Below are positions 1-13,639 of a stretch of DNA of 64,000 bases, piece after piece. Source of the stretch: Symbiodinium natans (taxonomy: Eukaryota; Sar; Dinophyceae; Suessiales; Symbiodiniaceae); contig CAJNDS010002261.1 in assembly GCA_905221605.1 (NCBI GenBank), forward strand, positions 248,001 through 312,000, read 5' to 3'. The notes under the pieces were generated by a model. The model ran no database searches and was not told the DNA's origin. It was given only the letters and a program-made list of their open reading frames with translations. The first letter of the stretch is position 1. Each line of letters begins with the position of its first letter. Position numbers and translations under genes: made by a program.

Positions 1-3000
1 AGACCGGTATCAGGACGTTGTCACACTCCGTGCTGTTGTGGGCAGTGGACTGCACTGCGGACATTCCTGGCTAATGTGAGGCTATTGCAATGCTCACCCG
101 GAGCCATGCTATTTATGACTGCGCTCAGAAGCGCAGCGAACTGACAAGTGTTGATCAGCAGGCCAATGAATCCTCATTGCACATATCCCCCCATGGAGAA
201 AGAAATTGGGAAGAATCCATGTCCCTTCCTCCAGGCACTCCTGAAAAGGTCTGAGCTTGGAGGGAAGCACATCCAACAACGGAAGCAGTGCATCAGACTC
301 CACCCAGCCTGCTGACAATGCTCTCGCCACAAATAGCTCCACGCCAGTGGCGTCAGCTCGGAGCTCTGGCAACCCCGGAGGCGACTGAGGTTTAAACCAT
401 CTGAACTTGCAAGTTCAGGCTCCATCCTTTCCAGCGCTGGCGATGGTGAACAGAGCGTCACGACACAGTAGAAGTATGTCCGGCCAGATGAGTTTGAGCC
501 TATGGCTTGTGAGGAGTCATTCTCCCATTTCTCCTCCTGCGATGAGGCTTCAGAAGGATCTGCATCATCTGGCGACCTGGGGTGCGCAAAGCCAAGCACC
601 GAAGGTGCCTCCAACAACAGCTCCTGATTCCACTGTTCTTGGCTTACTCCCGCTGGCTTTGGGCAGAGTTCCAACATTATCGACAGAATCTCATCGCTAC
701 CCATGCTCCTAGATAGGTCAACGCAGCTTGCGTGTGGTCCATATGCCACAGGCAAGCTATCGAAAGCACCAGAAGACCATAGATACTCATAGATACCCGT
801 GCGGCATGTGTACCCGGCTTGTTCGTGACAACTCCGACTGGCCTGGAGCCACACTTCAGAAAACACACGCGTCTGACATGTGCAATGCGCAGGCTGATAT
901 CGTCCACAGCGTAGTGGGGCCCGTGCCTTGTCAGCGACAAACTGGCTAACCCCCCCTTGCCCTTCCAATGTAAGGCGAAATGCTCAGGAGATTTACTTGG
1001 CTTCAGGCATGAACATGGACTGACAGTCAATTCTTGCAAAATCCAGGTTTTGGATCAGCTGGACCATACGCCATCCCCATTCTGTCCCCAAGCACACACG
1101 CATGCACTTCGGCATACAACTCGAAGGCAGACAGACATGACCACCGAGGAGCTCGGCTCGTGAGCCCACGCAGCTCCCCAGTGGTATCAGGGAGGAGCCT
1201 AACCAGCTAATGCCATTTAAGCTGACATTGAAGAAGGCCAATCAGGTAAGCGTTCCTTGCTTCGCTGTCGCCATGGGAAACAGGATAGCAAAGCCCTGCA
1301 ATGCCTCGAAAGATATCGCGCAGACTGCGTAGAATAGGCAACTCTGTGTGTGCGACCCTGCTAACACATGCCAGGCGCGTCATCTCTCTAGGACAGGGGC
1401 GAAGCAGCTGGGCAGAACAGTCGTTGGCCATCAAAAGCTCTGGAATGCACTCCACCCAGTGTCCCTTGTTTCGGGCGGACGCCACAGTCGAGAGCAGGCC
1501 CCCACTCCCGCTGCCGGAGGTTTCTTTTGCTCTCCATTGCTGGCTGCAGCTTTCTGCTCCTGTCCATCAACCCCATGCAAAACATCACATGTTGCAGTTC
1601 CTAGCCTGCGGGGGCCACTGGGGTGTTTTCCAGAGCATTTACGTCCTAATTACCCAAAGATGCTGCACTCCATCCGGCTCTGAATTGCAGACCTGCCTGT
1701 GCTCTCAAGTGTTCTTGTTGCAGCTATCTCATGTGTAAACCCCAAACCGCCGTTTGCGCGCATCTCGGACAGATAAGGGGTTACACGCTTGTCCCATGCC
1801 CGGCAGTGCCGCAGCCCAAGGTTGGGTTCAGAACCTGCTGGTGTGACAGGAAACCAGTGGAGTAGCTAATTCCCCGGCCACATTCCCATCCATGGCTCAC
1901 ACTTGCAGCGAGAATTACCTGCGAAGTCAAACACATAACGTTACGTCTGTGTTGGTTCAGCTGGCTTCTAAGCTACATCGTTTATCGCATGGGACGGGCT
2001 TGTGAGGAAACGAGCATGAAGGTCACAACATATAGAAAGGGCAGTTCAGCAGTACCAATAGTAGTTATACGAATAACTAGTAGTACGTAGCAGTATGAGT
2101 AGTAGTTGTACACAGAAAGACGAAGAAAAAGTAGTCGCAGCAGCTGTAACAATGCGAAAAAAGACGGTGGCAAATCATGATACTCATTGTAGTATTTCCG
2201 CAACGAAAGTACACATCAACCTTACAGGTAGCTAAACGAATCTGTGATAATGGCAGCACCTGCGATTGTAGGAGAAAGAGTAGCATGTGAATTAAACCAC
2301 AGGGTCGCTCAGGCAAAAGCACGAAACTATCCATCTGTTGAGCAGCTTGGGAACTAGGCAGATGGAGCACGACCGCGTGCATCAGGCAGGTTCGGGATAG
2401 AATCAGGGTTCGGGGTTGGAGGAGCAGGTCTGGAATTCAACGCTCTTGGGTCAAGCATTCGGTTAAGTTTGTCGGGTTCTGATGGAACTTGGCCTGAGCT
2501 GCTCGGAGAGTGCATGGAAGGTTTCGACATTGTAGATCCGTTTCAGGCAACTGTTGCGGGCAATTTTTGCAGCAGGGGTTTGAGGGTAAGGTGCTGAGCT
2601 TTACGACTTGCTGCGTTCCTCGTACCAGCACTGAGATGAGTCAGAGCATCCTGAAAAATGCGCCCCAAATTCGGAGTCTTGAAGACCAACGCTCACGGCC
2701 TGCCTGAGGCTAAATTCAACTACGCGTTCGCATTTTGGTTTACCGACTTTCTTGGCTAACGCAGAGGTCTGCTTGTGTCAACCCCAACACGTTGAAGTCT
2801 GCTTTAAGCCTGCAGTGTGGTAGACGCCGCTGCAGGCAAGGCAGTTCAAACAGTCGAAGTTAGTAGAATTCGTAGTTGATAGCAAAAGCCACCGTTGACA
2901 GATTACAGTGACCCAAATTTAAACTTTACGTAGTTAAACTCTATCGGACGTGAAGTCCCAAGCCATCCCACACTTCAATCCTTCAAAGCTTGACCCATGG

Positions 3001-3350
3001 TCGCTCGCAGCTGAATGCTGAATCTGCGTGCAGGAATCCGCTGTGGCCTCGCAGCTTACACAACTCTTGATCATTGCCGGTGTCGTCTCGCTCTTGTTCT
3101 TCGTGATGGTCATGCTGCCCTGGCATGGTTACGGCGCCCAGCCCCATAAACTCCATGAAATATTCTCATTATCAGTACTGTTCATTCTGACTTAATCAGT
3201 AAATACTGTTGTTATTCTCATTGTGATTATTCTGATTATTATGACTGTTGTTATTTTTTCTATCATCATTGTCACTTCTATTTTGAGTGCCAGCACTCGC
3301 ACACTATTAGTGCCATGGTAGAATGCTGGTACAGGTACTTATGCTGGTAT
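1..3350. other. No gene recognised
   Basis: Only short overlapping open frames on both strands, none with a recognisable domain. 2000-2200 and 3150-3290 are AT-richer. Spliced exons of an unknown gene cannot be excluded, because dinoflagellate introns often lack canonical borders. Confidence 0.5.
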
Positions 3351-3354
3351 AGTA

Positions 3355-3435
3355 TTCGTAGCCGTAGTAGAAGCAGCAGTAGCAGCAGTAGCAGCAGCAA
3401 CAACAACAACAGCAGCACCTGCTCCTCCTCCTCGC

Positions 3436-3489
<54 letters not shown>

Positions 3490-3500
3490 GCTGCTGCTGC
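3355..3500. repeat. CAG/CTG trinucleotide tract
   Basis: Imperfect AGC/AAC triplets run into a nearly pure CTG run (about 3440-3500). The two halves are complementary and could fold back as a CAG/CTG hairpin. Confidence 0.9.
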
Positions 3501-3659
3501 AGTTGCGACACTGCTTGTGGAAGGCGCATGGTAGTAGTGGCAGTGCTGTTGCTGAACCTTGCTTGAGTCATGTCATGTCTCTATCGTCGTTGGCCCCTTG
3601 ACTTTCTATCTATGCTTTGGTTCTTTGCCCGCTGGAGCAACTACGCGACCACCGAATGG

Positions 3660-4100
3660 CAGCTTTGTGCAAGTAGTGTGTCACGATGATGATAATAAAA
3701 TTATGATAATAAAAACAACAAGACCCATAGCCATAACAATAACAATAACAAGAACAATGACAATAACAATAACAAGAACAATAACAATAACAATATCAAT
3801 AGCAAAAAACAATAACAATAGCAATAACAATAACAATAATAATGACAATAATGCTGATCATAACGATAGTAATAATGATACTAACAATAATGATAAAACA
3901 ATAAAAATACTAACAATAGCAATGGCAACAACAATAACAACAACCAACAGCAATAGCAATAGCAATTCCAAGAACAATAACAATAACAATAATAGTGATA
4001 CTAACAAAAATACTAATAATAGCAATATCAATAACAATAATAACAATAACAATATCAAGAATCATAATACTACTAATAATGTTAATATTAAATAATATTA
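3660..4100. repeat. Imperfect AAT/AAC repeat
   Basis: About 430 bp of interrupted AATAAC, AATAAT and related A-rich triplets with scattered substitutions, which looks like an old microsatellite. The long open frames across it on both strands are composition artefacts. Confidence 0.9.
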
Positions 4101-4426
4101 ATTGCTGGTCGATGAACCCGATAGGTGGTTGGGCTCTCTTTTTTACTTCAAAGCTGCAAAGTGCGACTGTGAGTGTGGTGTGTCAGCTATGGCCTTTCTA
4201 CACTGCTTTTCAAAGACGTGTTAGAAGTTGTCTTGTACAGGGGCCATGCTGGTTGTTGAGCTTTTGGGGCTAGAAAGGAAAAGGCTTGCACCCTGCCGAC
4301 TGTCACAACAGACAAAAGTGTGCAGGCTAACATCCTAGGGGGCGAAGGACGATTCTCAACTTCAACAAGAAAAATAAGAACAATAACACGAATAAAAATA
4401 AGAACAACAACAACAATAATAGTAGT

Positions 4427-4427
<1 letters not shown>

Positions 4428-4480
<53 letters not shown>

Positions 4481-4485
4481 ACTAA
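4428..4485. repeat. (CAT)n microsatellite
   Basis: About 18 uninterrupted ATC/CAT units preceded by degenerate AAC/AAT triplets. Confidence 0.95.
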
Positions 4486-4489
4486 AAAT

Positions 4490-5220
4490 GTACACCCACG
4501 CAGGTTGGGCGTGTACTTCTTGGTGAAATGGCTTCTGCGTCGCCACCAGTCCAACAGAACTCCGACGGAGGGTGTAGCACCCTCTGCGACAGAAGCTTCT
4601 GAAGGTGTAGCTTCAAAAGCATCCCCAAAGAAGGAGGAAGCAGAAGGCAGAGAGACCTGAGATGTCGCATCGTCTCCTGATCATAGGCAGAATCGTACTT
4701 CGTTTCTGGTTGGGTCCCAAAGTAGAGTCCAAGGCTGTGGCTGTAGTTTATCTCAGGTACTGTTGTCTCACCTTCATGCCCAGCGAGGGCAGCCCAACTG
4801 ACCGCAACGGGCAAATTCAAAAAACAAAGGCAGGTTCGGATGTTTGTTTGAGTATTTGCGGTAGGGAGTTGGAACGTATCCGTTTTGGTCGGAGCCCAGC
4901 TGGAGTGCCGGCAGATGGTGACAAACCTCTTCAAGTGAGGTGTTATCAAAATCAGGAATGTTGCATAGTGAGGGTGGACAGAAGATTGCACAGTATCCTG
5001 AGAGCAATTTGTTTTGAGCCTCGCTGTGACAACACCCATGCTTTTTTCGGCAGCCGCGAGGTTCGTTTGTGGCGTCAATATAGGAATGTATAAGTATGCC
5101 TGCTAAACCGAAGCATGTTCTTGCCCGCTGCGTTGGGCAATCGACGGGTGCCTTGGTGCTGGCCTTGTGCCTTGCCGGATGTGAGGACAGCTGCGTGGAG
5201 CTGTGACTTTTTTGGCATGC
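4490..5220. other. No gene recognised; open frames on both strands
   Basis: Frames of 143 codons (plus, 4662-5093) and 198 codons (minus, 4482-5078) overlap. Neither contains a recognisable domain, and mutual overlap makes at least one spurious. Confidence 0.3.
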
Positions 5221-5231
5221 CGATGTGGCAC

Positions 5232-5252
5232 CCTAAACCCTAAACCCCTAGA
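5232..5252. repeat. Interstitial telomere-like CCCTAAA tract
   Basis: Short run of CCCTAAA units matching the plant-type TTTAGGG telomere repeat used by dinoflagellates. Similar short tracts recur through the window. Confidence 0.8.
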
Positions 5253-5389
5253 CTTCTCAAAGTGCTGACGCATGTCTCAAGATCTGCCGCAAAAAAGCTT
5301 TCAGACAGCAGGAGTTTTGAGTACTGCAAACCAGAGAACCCTGGAATTCAGAATCATGTGAAACGGTCACTGTCGTGGTATTCGTGCGG

Positions 5390-6260
5390 TCAAGCGACGC
5401 ATACGGACAGGCTGTTCCCTCCTCCGTGTTTTTTCAGCATTTTTGCGGCAGCGATTTGTTTCCATGTCAGGAGCTCTTCTCTTAAAAGACATGGCTGAAT
5501 ATGAAGGCACTCTGGCAGAAATGTACACAACCAGCGCGAGTTCTGCAAGAGAGCAGATGATGCCATCCGAACGTATCGCAACGTGCAACTCCTTGCGGAA
5601 GCGTTCAAAAAGCTCTGGCCAACGCATGCGCTATGCGGTGGACCAAGTCAGAACAATGCAGGTTCAGTTTGTTTCAGTGGAAAGTTTTAGACGAGCACTC
5701 CAGGCTCCACCTGGCATGTATTAATATATCGATGCTGTAATCCAAATGTTGGTCACTAAGTCAATCATTCCTTCGCACACATGACTCACAAATGTTCTCA
5801 GTGCCTGAATGCAGAATAATTTTGGACGTCCCGTTTGGACAGGTTTGTGTTCGAACCGGGCACTGAGAGTTTGCTCATAGAGGCCTACACTGGAGGTTTT
5901 TGCCTCTTTGGAAGGCATCACTTCTTCGATGCCAGGTATCCAAAGCAGCAATGTTTTGGACATCGATCTGCGCAAGCAGACGACATAGCTTCAGCTAACT
6001 GCCCCTGATCATCACCGAAGCCATAGCTTCCTCAACGAAAAGGTGCTCGCTGGAAGTCCTGCGAACCAAAGGTTTGTTCTCAAACACTTGTCATCAAAAC
6101 ATCTCACTGCAAAATCTGCGCACGCTAGACTTGTATGATAGTGATCCTGAGTTAACTTTAGGTCAAGCTTGTTCCAGTCCCCCTGCTAGATACATACAGC
6201 ACTTCCCAATCTTTAGCTAGAGTCGTACGGCAAGCCTACTAATCGCTTACTGGTCTTTCT
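5390..6260. repeat. Dispersed repeat, copy A
   Basis: Colinear diverged similarity to 56600-58130 on the same strand. Shared landmarks, in order: a GATGCCATCCGAAC block, a GGCTCCACC...GCATGTATT block, a TTCTTCGATGCCAG block followed by GTTTTGGACAT, and a CTTTAGGTCAAGCTTG block followed by GCTAGA.ACATACA-like sequence. Copy B is about 600 bp longer. No transposase or RT was recognised, so it may be a decayed element or a segmental duplication. Confidence 0.7.
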
Positions 6261-6477
6261 ACGATTCGTATACTTGTCAGCTCCAAATTCCAAACGCATT
6301 CGCTGCGCTCAACCACTCATGCTTGTGCCTCAAAAGAACGGACCATCAAGAGTTTGGAAAAAAGACATTGCTTCAGCGGTTCGACTGTTTCGCGAACAAG
6401 TTTGGGCTGCAGTCGGCAGCAACATAGTGGCGGACACGCGCACACTTGCAGTTGCTCATCGCATGAATGAGCATGCG

Positions 6478-6790
6478 CCTGTATTTCACGAAGCCCTTAA
6501 TAAGGGGACCCAAAAAGCCGTGCCGTACGGGGAAAGACATTTTCCACCGCGGCGTCACCAGCATTGTCGGTGAACCTTCATTTCACGAAGTCTTTGTAGG
6601 GGGACCCCAAAAATGCAGCACGGAGAGAGAGAGAGAGAGAGAGCTTCTGTCGCGTCGCCGTCGGTGTCGTTGGTGGACCTTCATTTCACACAACCTTTTG
6701 TAGAGGGACCACAAAAACCGTAAGGGGAAAGATATCTTCTGTCGTGTCGTTGTCAGCGTCGTTGGCGGACATCAGTTCACCACCCCCTTG
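6478..6790. repeat. Three ~100-bp diverged tandem units with an internal (GA)n
   Basis: Three successive units begin TTTCACGAAG or a variant, continue with a GGGACC.CAAAAA block and end near a GTCG(T/G)TGG(C/T)GGAC block. The middle unit carries a (GA)n run at 6624-6643. Confidence 0.7.
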
Positions 6791-6799
6791 GTAGGTGGA

Positions 6800-9700
6800 G
6801 CCCCCTGAGGTTCCCCTCCCACTTGCTGCCTCGTGCACTTAGCGCTCAGAAAGCGTTTTCGCACAGGGGGTTGTCATTGCTCCCCACCCTGTTTGGGCCC
6901 GTGCATGCATCGCAAACAAGCAAAACATGTATGTTGGGAGTGCCCCCCATGCTGCCATGTTCCAGGAAGTTACACACTTGCTGAATTCAGAAAGAGTCTC
7001 GTAGGGGTGTCACGTCATCATTTCTTTGGTGCTCCTCTCTAGTTTTGCTTCTTTTGTATCTTGCATCTTGCAGGTACGTTTTCACTCGCATGCCATTTAT
7101 GGTCGCGGGTTCTTGGCTCCTTGCCTGGGGGCCCATGTTAGATGCCCTTTGCTATCGGGGCTTCACATACACACTGATTTCATGAACCCTGTTACTTTCA
7201 GGATTTCATATACACACCGTCTGCTTTGTAAGGAGTATCAAAAATGTGAGGCTTGGAACCTTTGCGACAGGTGTTTTAGAGTGAAATGCAGCTGCTAAAA
7301 ATGTATGTGAATATACATATATATATATATATGTATACGCTCACCCCCCTTGACACGCGGAAAGGGCATGAGAGAAGCAGGAATATCACTTTACCACAAA
7401 TGAACCGTATGTAGAGCCAATTGAAAACTTCACAACTTCTTGGAGTGATGCTAATCTTGTAATCGGGGACCAACAGGCCACATAAACATAAAGATCCTAT
7501 CACCGGGGATCTGCGCCCACCATTATCCAGGCTTTCCGGGAAGAAGCTATCTCATCTACATGCGAGCATGGGCATCTCTTGTTAGTGTCGAGCTCATTCT
7601 TGGGTTTCATGACTTCACTGTGGGAATTACATAGATATCGTGCCTTAATTGCATCACCACTAGCCAGGGGATTCTTGGCGGGAAAAAAATCGTAGGACCT
7701 TTCTGTGGTAATTAAAACACAAGCGAACAAAATTTTGCAGGATCTTTATGTGGGTGCCAAAACCAAGGGAACGTTGAAGGAAAACGCAAACCCACGTAAG
7801 GATCCCACTTTTAGACTGTCGAGACTGCTGCTCCCTCTCCTGCAGAAAGGACCCATTCCAGCTAATTTATATCGTTGCGGCAAGTGTGCCTGCATAGACT
7901 GTCCTGGATACCTTCAAGATCTTTATGTGGAAATGTCTTTACCAGTCCAACTTCTGCCCTATGTAACTCAGCACGAAACAGATTGAAATAGGACCTCACA
8001 GTCTTCCATGATTTCTTCTGTCCATTTCCACATACATTCACATAACCGCCTCCTCCAATCATAAATGATTTTTCAACCAAGTTTAGGGGACGTTTATAAG
8101 CAGGGATGTGTGGGAAGTCACATACGCATATGTATATATACACACATACATATTTACACCAAATATTCACATCATATGAAACTTGTTGAAAGTATTTAAC
8201 AATTTCTGAACGTGAGTGAACACGCATCAAGGGTAACTTCAGTAAAACGGCTCCAGTACATATCAAGATCCATGACAGTTTAGCCTGGCTTGGCGTTTTA
8301 CAGCACCTTGTAATCAACAAACTGATAAGATCAAACAATTGCCGATTCAGACTGAAATCAAGCTTGCAGACCAATGGATTCACACAACAGCTTCACCAGG
8401 TGCTAAACTTTCTTTAGCCCCTTATAAACTCCAGCATATAAATCGCACTACATAATATGTATATAAATGGGGAGATGAACTGTTCTTAGCTCTTCGTAGA
8501 ACTTATTTGATTCCAGTGTGAATTCTGCCCAAATCTGGGAAGCTTTTGACTTCCATACAGAACTTATCGGAAAGGAGTGGGAATTGTTTGCACTATCATG
8601 AATTCCTGGCAAACCCTACAGACTAGCTCGGTTCACTGAGAGCATTTTATCAAGTACTGAACTCTCATTGATTTCGAATAGAATCTCATGCCGACGTAGA
8701 AGTGATGAAAATCAATGAAAACTTCCAGTTAATCCAGCAAAGTCCTGACTTCTTCAATTAGCCTACTCCGTATGAAGTAGGAAGCTTTCATGAAGGTCAA
8801 CCCAGCAGTACTTACAGCACTTGGGATATCTCTTTTGTTCTGGTTTGAATCCACCGGATTCAAGACCTGATTGGATGTCCACGAGAGAATTTCCTCGGTC
8901 TGTAAACGAGCACGCAACATGGGGTTTGCTTGATTTGTTCATTCCTCAACCACAAGCACTGATTGCACATTCACTCATGTCAACCATGTTCTTGACATCA
9001 CATGCATTGATTGCGACATCCACGTGAAGATGCCGCTGTTTCAGGAAAACCAGAAGTTGGCACAGAGGCCGATTAGTCAATTTCAAGAGCAGGTACACAT
9101 AGTTGATCAGATTGTGCTTCCACATTCAAGCATCGCTTCGTTGGGCAGCGTTTGCTTGAAGGCCGCTGCCCCCATGCTCATGTCAAACTGTCATGCTTCC
9201 GCTGCTCATGTAGAGCTGTCATGCTTGTGGGAGTCACCCCATTCATCCAAGCCCTAGGATGTTTCACGCACGCACAAGCAAGCAAACAAAAAGCAAACAA
9301 AAACAACCAAGCAAACAAACAAACAAACCTTCGCGTGCGCGGGTCCGACCAATCGCCACTGAAGGGATTGCCCTGAAGATTGTTGCGTGGCTGCGCCAAC
9401 CGTTACCTACCAACAACTGAGCTGCCAAATTGAGAGGACAACGGTCTTCCTGATGCCGCATTGCTGAATGTGATACATTACTGCATGTTTGTTGTGTGCT
9501 TGCAGTTTCTTAGAGACTGCTTGCCAGAGTTTCGAATACGAAGCAAGGCAATGTAGGTTGACAACCATATCTTGCCAGAAAGCATGCCAAGGTACCTGAT
9601 GATGTTGCGGTCGGAGAGATGAGTCAACTCGACAGAGAGTACGCAGAGAAGTTGGTAAGAGTTCGAAACGGAGAAACAATCCAGCCAGAGGACGGACGCG

Positions 9701-9800
9701 GAGTCCTGTAGAGTGGGTGGGGTGATGCTCTATGTGTGTTGCCTTAGAGCAAGGACAACGAACTCGAGAAAAGGATCCGAACTTCGGTTCGCTTCGATGA
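6800..9800. other. No gene recognised; AT-richer stretch with small simple repeats
   Basis: Contains an (AT)n tract at 7313-7333, a TATG/TATA stretch near 8127-8152, a repeated GATCTTTATGTGG 13-mer at 7740 and 7919, and AAAC-type repeats at 9287-9328. No convincing coding frame. Confidence 0.5.
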
Positions 9801-12600
9801 GGCCGTTCAGCTTGCACGAAGATTCAAAGCTGACTGTGGGAATTGCAAATCAGGCCGCCATGGCATGCACTGGTTTTGGCTAGGCAAGGTTTCGGAGCTA
9901 CTCGCGTCCGTGTAGCTCATACTTGTTTACCATGCCACAGAGTAGGTTAGAGTGTACATCTTTGAGCAATAGCTCCGCGTCCAGATTGTCGTGCGAAGCG
10001 TGAGGTGAAGTGCGAGAATGTTGTCGTTCCAACTGTGGACGAGTTTGAAGTGTGGGTGGCCATGCTGAAGGCATTGGATAAAGCTCCGCTCAGGGGCGAA
10101 CGGGACTTCAATCTACCAGCTGTGAGGCCACTTGGATGTGCAGGTTTGTGGGGTTATGCCGGGCATGTGGCCTCATGTCATGTTTGCAGGCGCCAGGCTC
10201 ACACAACGCCAGGAGGGTCAGACCTGCTTGAGGCCAGAGACGGCCTTCCTGCTGCAGATGTCGATGACAATGAACTTGCTGCCTTATTGCCGATCGGATT
10301 TCATGGGTGCCCGCTATCGGGGCTTCAAGCCGGAAGGCGGGCATTGCTTGCATTCCGCAAGACGTTGACTCTACACCTACACCAAGCACTACTGAAGCGT
10401 CATCCTGTTGGCTACTTAGACCAGGTAGCGAGAGTTTCAGGTGCTGCAAGTAACTAGTCGATGCGCTCTGGGATCGAGTTTTTGGCCGAAGCGTCGTAAG
10501 CAAGCGACCTGATCGGGAATCTGGTCTAAAAGTGGCTTTGTGCATGCAAGGATGCGGGATCAGACCATGAGCTTGAAACTGTACAGAGGAACTGATGAAG
10601 TCAACCTCATTGAAGCTCAATTCATGGGCATCGAGCACGAGCCAGGCCAAGTGCGGGTCATGTAAGAAGTTCTTGGGCCGCATTTCGTCTTTGGCTGTTC
10701 GCCTTGTTCTTGAAGTTGCCCAGGAAACTTCCTTAGTCCGCATTCCTTCGTGGGATATCGATGCAAAGTTGAGTTTGCACTTTCTTGGCAGCGTTCTCTT
10801 TGAGTGCTGACATAGTGTAGATGCGATCATGAAGCTCAGGGCACCATCTTGTTGCGCTCCTGAAACACGTTGCGTAAATGAAGGCATTGTAGAAACATCC
10901 GGCTGAGAGTTGCATGCGCTTTTGTAGAGGTGTCGTCCGCAGTGCTTTGCAAGTGCTTCACTCCGGTGTCTGTGGAATCCTGAAGGAGATCGGGATACAA
11001 CGGCATTCTTGGTCGCTTACATTGTGAGCCTGAAGGTCGCATGGCTTTTCAAGGATTCAGTCATTACTTAGGCGAGGCCTTGTCAACGATACACTTTTCC
11101 CAGAGGTTCATTCAAGCAAGGCCAATCATGCGAAAGCCAGAGTAACATGTGAAGCTGATTTGCAACGGCAGGCAGCTGCGGTTTGGAAGTTCGCCCTTGC
11201 TGGTTCAGAAGCCCCCAAAAAAGAGGACAATTCAAACTTGTGGTCTGTATCCTAGTGATCTAGGAATCCGCATCTTTGCGCTGTGCAATGCCGGCTCATG
11301 TGGGCTTGAAGCTGCTGCAGCATAAGGTTGTGGAAGTCATAGAGCTTGCAGGAGTTGTCGCTTACAGATTTTCTTGCCGGGTCAAACCATAGCCTGAGGG
11401 CAATTTTAGGTGCTTCACCAACAATTATGGCTGCTCGGGGCGCCAGGGGGAGGTGTGTTTCCTTAATGATGTCATCAGGACCAAAGAATTGAGGAAAGGG
11501 GAGAGTCTGTATCTCAGGCGCTTCCCTTCAACTGCCGTTGCCACTACCTTTTATTTGCTTTCCCCTCGGCTATTTTTTGTAGCCCTCCTCTCAAGTTGGT
11601 GGTGGATCTGTGTTCTTGCAGCTTCCACTAACTGAGGAGGGAGGCTTTGGTCTCACACTGGCCTACAAGGGAACCTCGATCCTTAACTGCGTCAGAGCAA
11701 TGCAGATGTCTGATGGTGAGGCAGGTTTAGGCATGGAAGGCAGCTTGGGGAGCGGATTGCCAGCACATGGAGACCGTTAGAAAGCTAAGCCGCTATGGAA
11801 GCCCAAATGAAGCCAATGCAGCTTTACCTGAACGATCTGTTCCAATCCACGTACCCCTGCTACAGCCGCGCTTATGTTTTGCAAGGTGTACGTGGATGGA
11901 TTTAGGCTGTTTGGCACTCCTTCCCTCCTGCTTCTTCTGCTTCTGCGGGGCGCATGGTGGATAAGCCACCACGGCCCATCCCAAGGGAACCGAAGAAGGC
12001 ACGGAAGAAGAGACCATAGATAGGATTCGATCCACAATGAAAATGTACAGACGAGCTGAAAGTTTTTTAAAGTCTGTTGGCACGAAACACTTTCCGACGT
12101 CTACGAGGCCTTGCCTCGACATATGCATTGACGTGTCTTTGGTTCCGTCTTTAAACAACTGCTCACAGAATCTCACACGTCCCAAACATGACTTTTCAAA
12201 GGGCAGCGTGTCTGACCCAGTGGCAGCAAACATGGCCCTTCGGGTGGTGACGAGTGAGGAGGGTGCGTGCTGCGTTGGCAGGCCAGTACTCCTCCTTATT
12301 CCCCGGGACGAAGTTGAACTCTGTCTCCCACAACACGCCTCGGTCAGAACTGCTGAGCTTGTGCAAGCTCCGTGGCGTGAGCCCTGTGAGGAGCAACTGT
12401 CTTGAAGCCTCGGTTCATGCCACTTGTGCGGGCTCAGCAGGAGTGGTTTGTGAGTACTATAGGGTACACACGTGCCATGCATGTTTAGTCCCACTTTAAC
12501 TTCCTTCGACCTCCTGGTTCTGGGCCCCTTCCCCTACATGCTCACCCTGAACCCGTATCCCTCCTGCCCCCGAAACAATCGGGAGGACGACGTTAGGGAC
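9800..12600. other. No gene recognised
   Basis: Open frames of 150 codons (plus, 10005-10457), 259 codons (minus, 10108-10887) and 233 codons (minus, 11793-12494) show no recognisable domain. The minus-strand frames lie just downstream of the decayed copia-type element and could be unrecognisable remains of its RT region; no RT motif was found in them. Confidence 0.35.
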
Positions 12601-12852
12601 ATGTCTATGGTTGTGAAGGTGGTTGAGGAGAAGGCCATCCAGGGATGATCTCGTGTGTTGTTACCAGGGACTGGGGCAGTTCTTTGCCAGTCCTCTCGTC
12701 GCAGGCCTGCGTCACTGTACCATTCTCAGGGTATCCCGCTATAAGCAGGACCTCATGGAGTGTGGGCATGGAACCCATCAACTCACTAAGCGTCACGTCT
12801 TGGGAGTGACTCCCGCGCCTCTCGCCTCCATGTACGATGCAACACCTGCGCC

Positions 12853-13350
12853 TCAGTGTTGTGTGGAAGGCTCACAAGTCCCTGCGTCCCAGCTTGTCTC
12901 GAGTGGCATTCTGGAGGTTATGCGCAGCGAGACGGCCATGGGCCACATTGACTTGCTTGCGCAGGCTTGCTGAAGGATGGTCCGGGCCTTTGCCTTACCT
13001 CTCATGATGGCTCCTTGTGCACGCCCGTTGCTTAGGTGTTCATCTGCCAGCGAGAAGGTTTTGTAAAGCCTAAATTCTCTTCCTCGGTCACTATGGATCC
13101 GTTTGACGCTGAATCCTGCGGCTTGCGCTCTGGCGTACACTCGCCCGACGGCGGTCAGGATCTCCTGCTTTCCTTTTGTTGCCACAGGCTCCACCGTGAC
13201 CCAATCATGCATTTTCACCTGCGGTAGGTGCTCTTGCTCGGCAATCTGTTTCCAGATTTTTCGATCGCTGTCAGCCAGCTCTCGCCGCTTTCGGTGTTCT
13301 GCTCGTGCTTCCTCTGTGCTCGACTTCATCCTCCGCCAGCCACTCTTCAT
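12853..13350 (-). pseudogene. Ty1/copia-type integrase fragment
   Basis: The translated frame carries an integrase-core signature: an HSDRGREF block (about 13072-13095) that includes the second catalytic Asp, followed by a SNGRAQ-type block replacing the usual SNGRAE context and a WP.A block. The first catalytic Asp region is not clear. The frame is too short for a full integrase, and its neighbours are in other frames. It follows the protease and methyltransferase-like fragments in the order known for dinoflagellate copia-type elements, so I read it as part of one decayed element. Confidence 0.75.
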
Positions 13351-13639
13351 CCCCTAGTGCTCCAGAATCGAGTTCCCCCTCCGGCTCCACCTCTGGGGGC
13401 TCCAGCCTCCTCCTCATCCTTTTCGGACTTTGACGGATCCAGGGTGGGGACAGTGAGCATGCCGACAAGGAAGTATCTGACTTGCTTAGACCCCTCCTCC
13501 ACCCCTTACATAGGGTAGGCACCAGGCATCAAGGGCCAACGCGCGACGGTGCTGTCTCTGACGCGCTCCTCCTCGTGCGCAATGCCGGCAGTCTCTCCTG
13601 TGTTGCCTTCCGCAGATGCTGAATGAAGGATGAGTCCAT

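Noticed and set aside
4187-4546. Poly-Met frame
   Set aside because: Reverse reading of the (CAT)n microsatellite.
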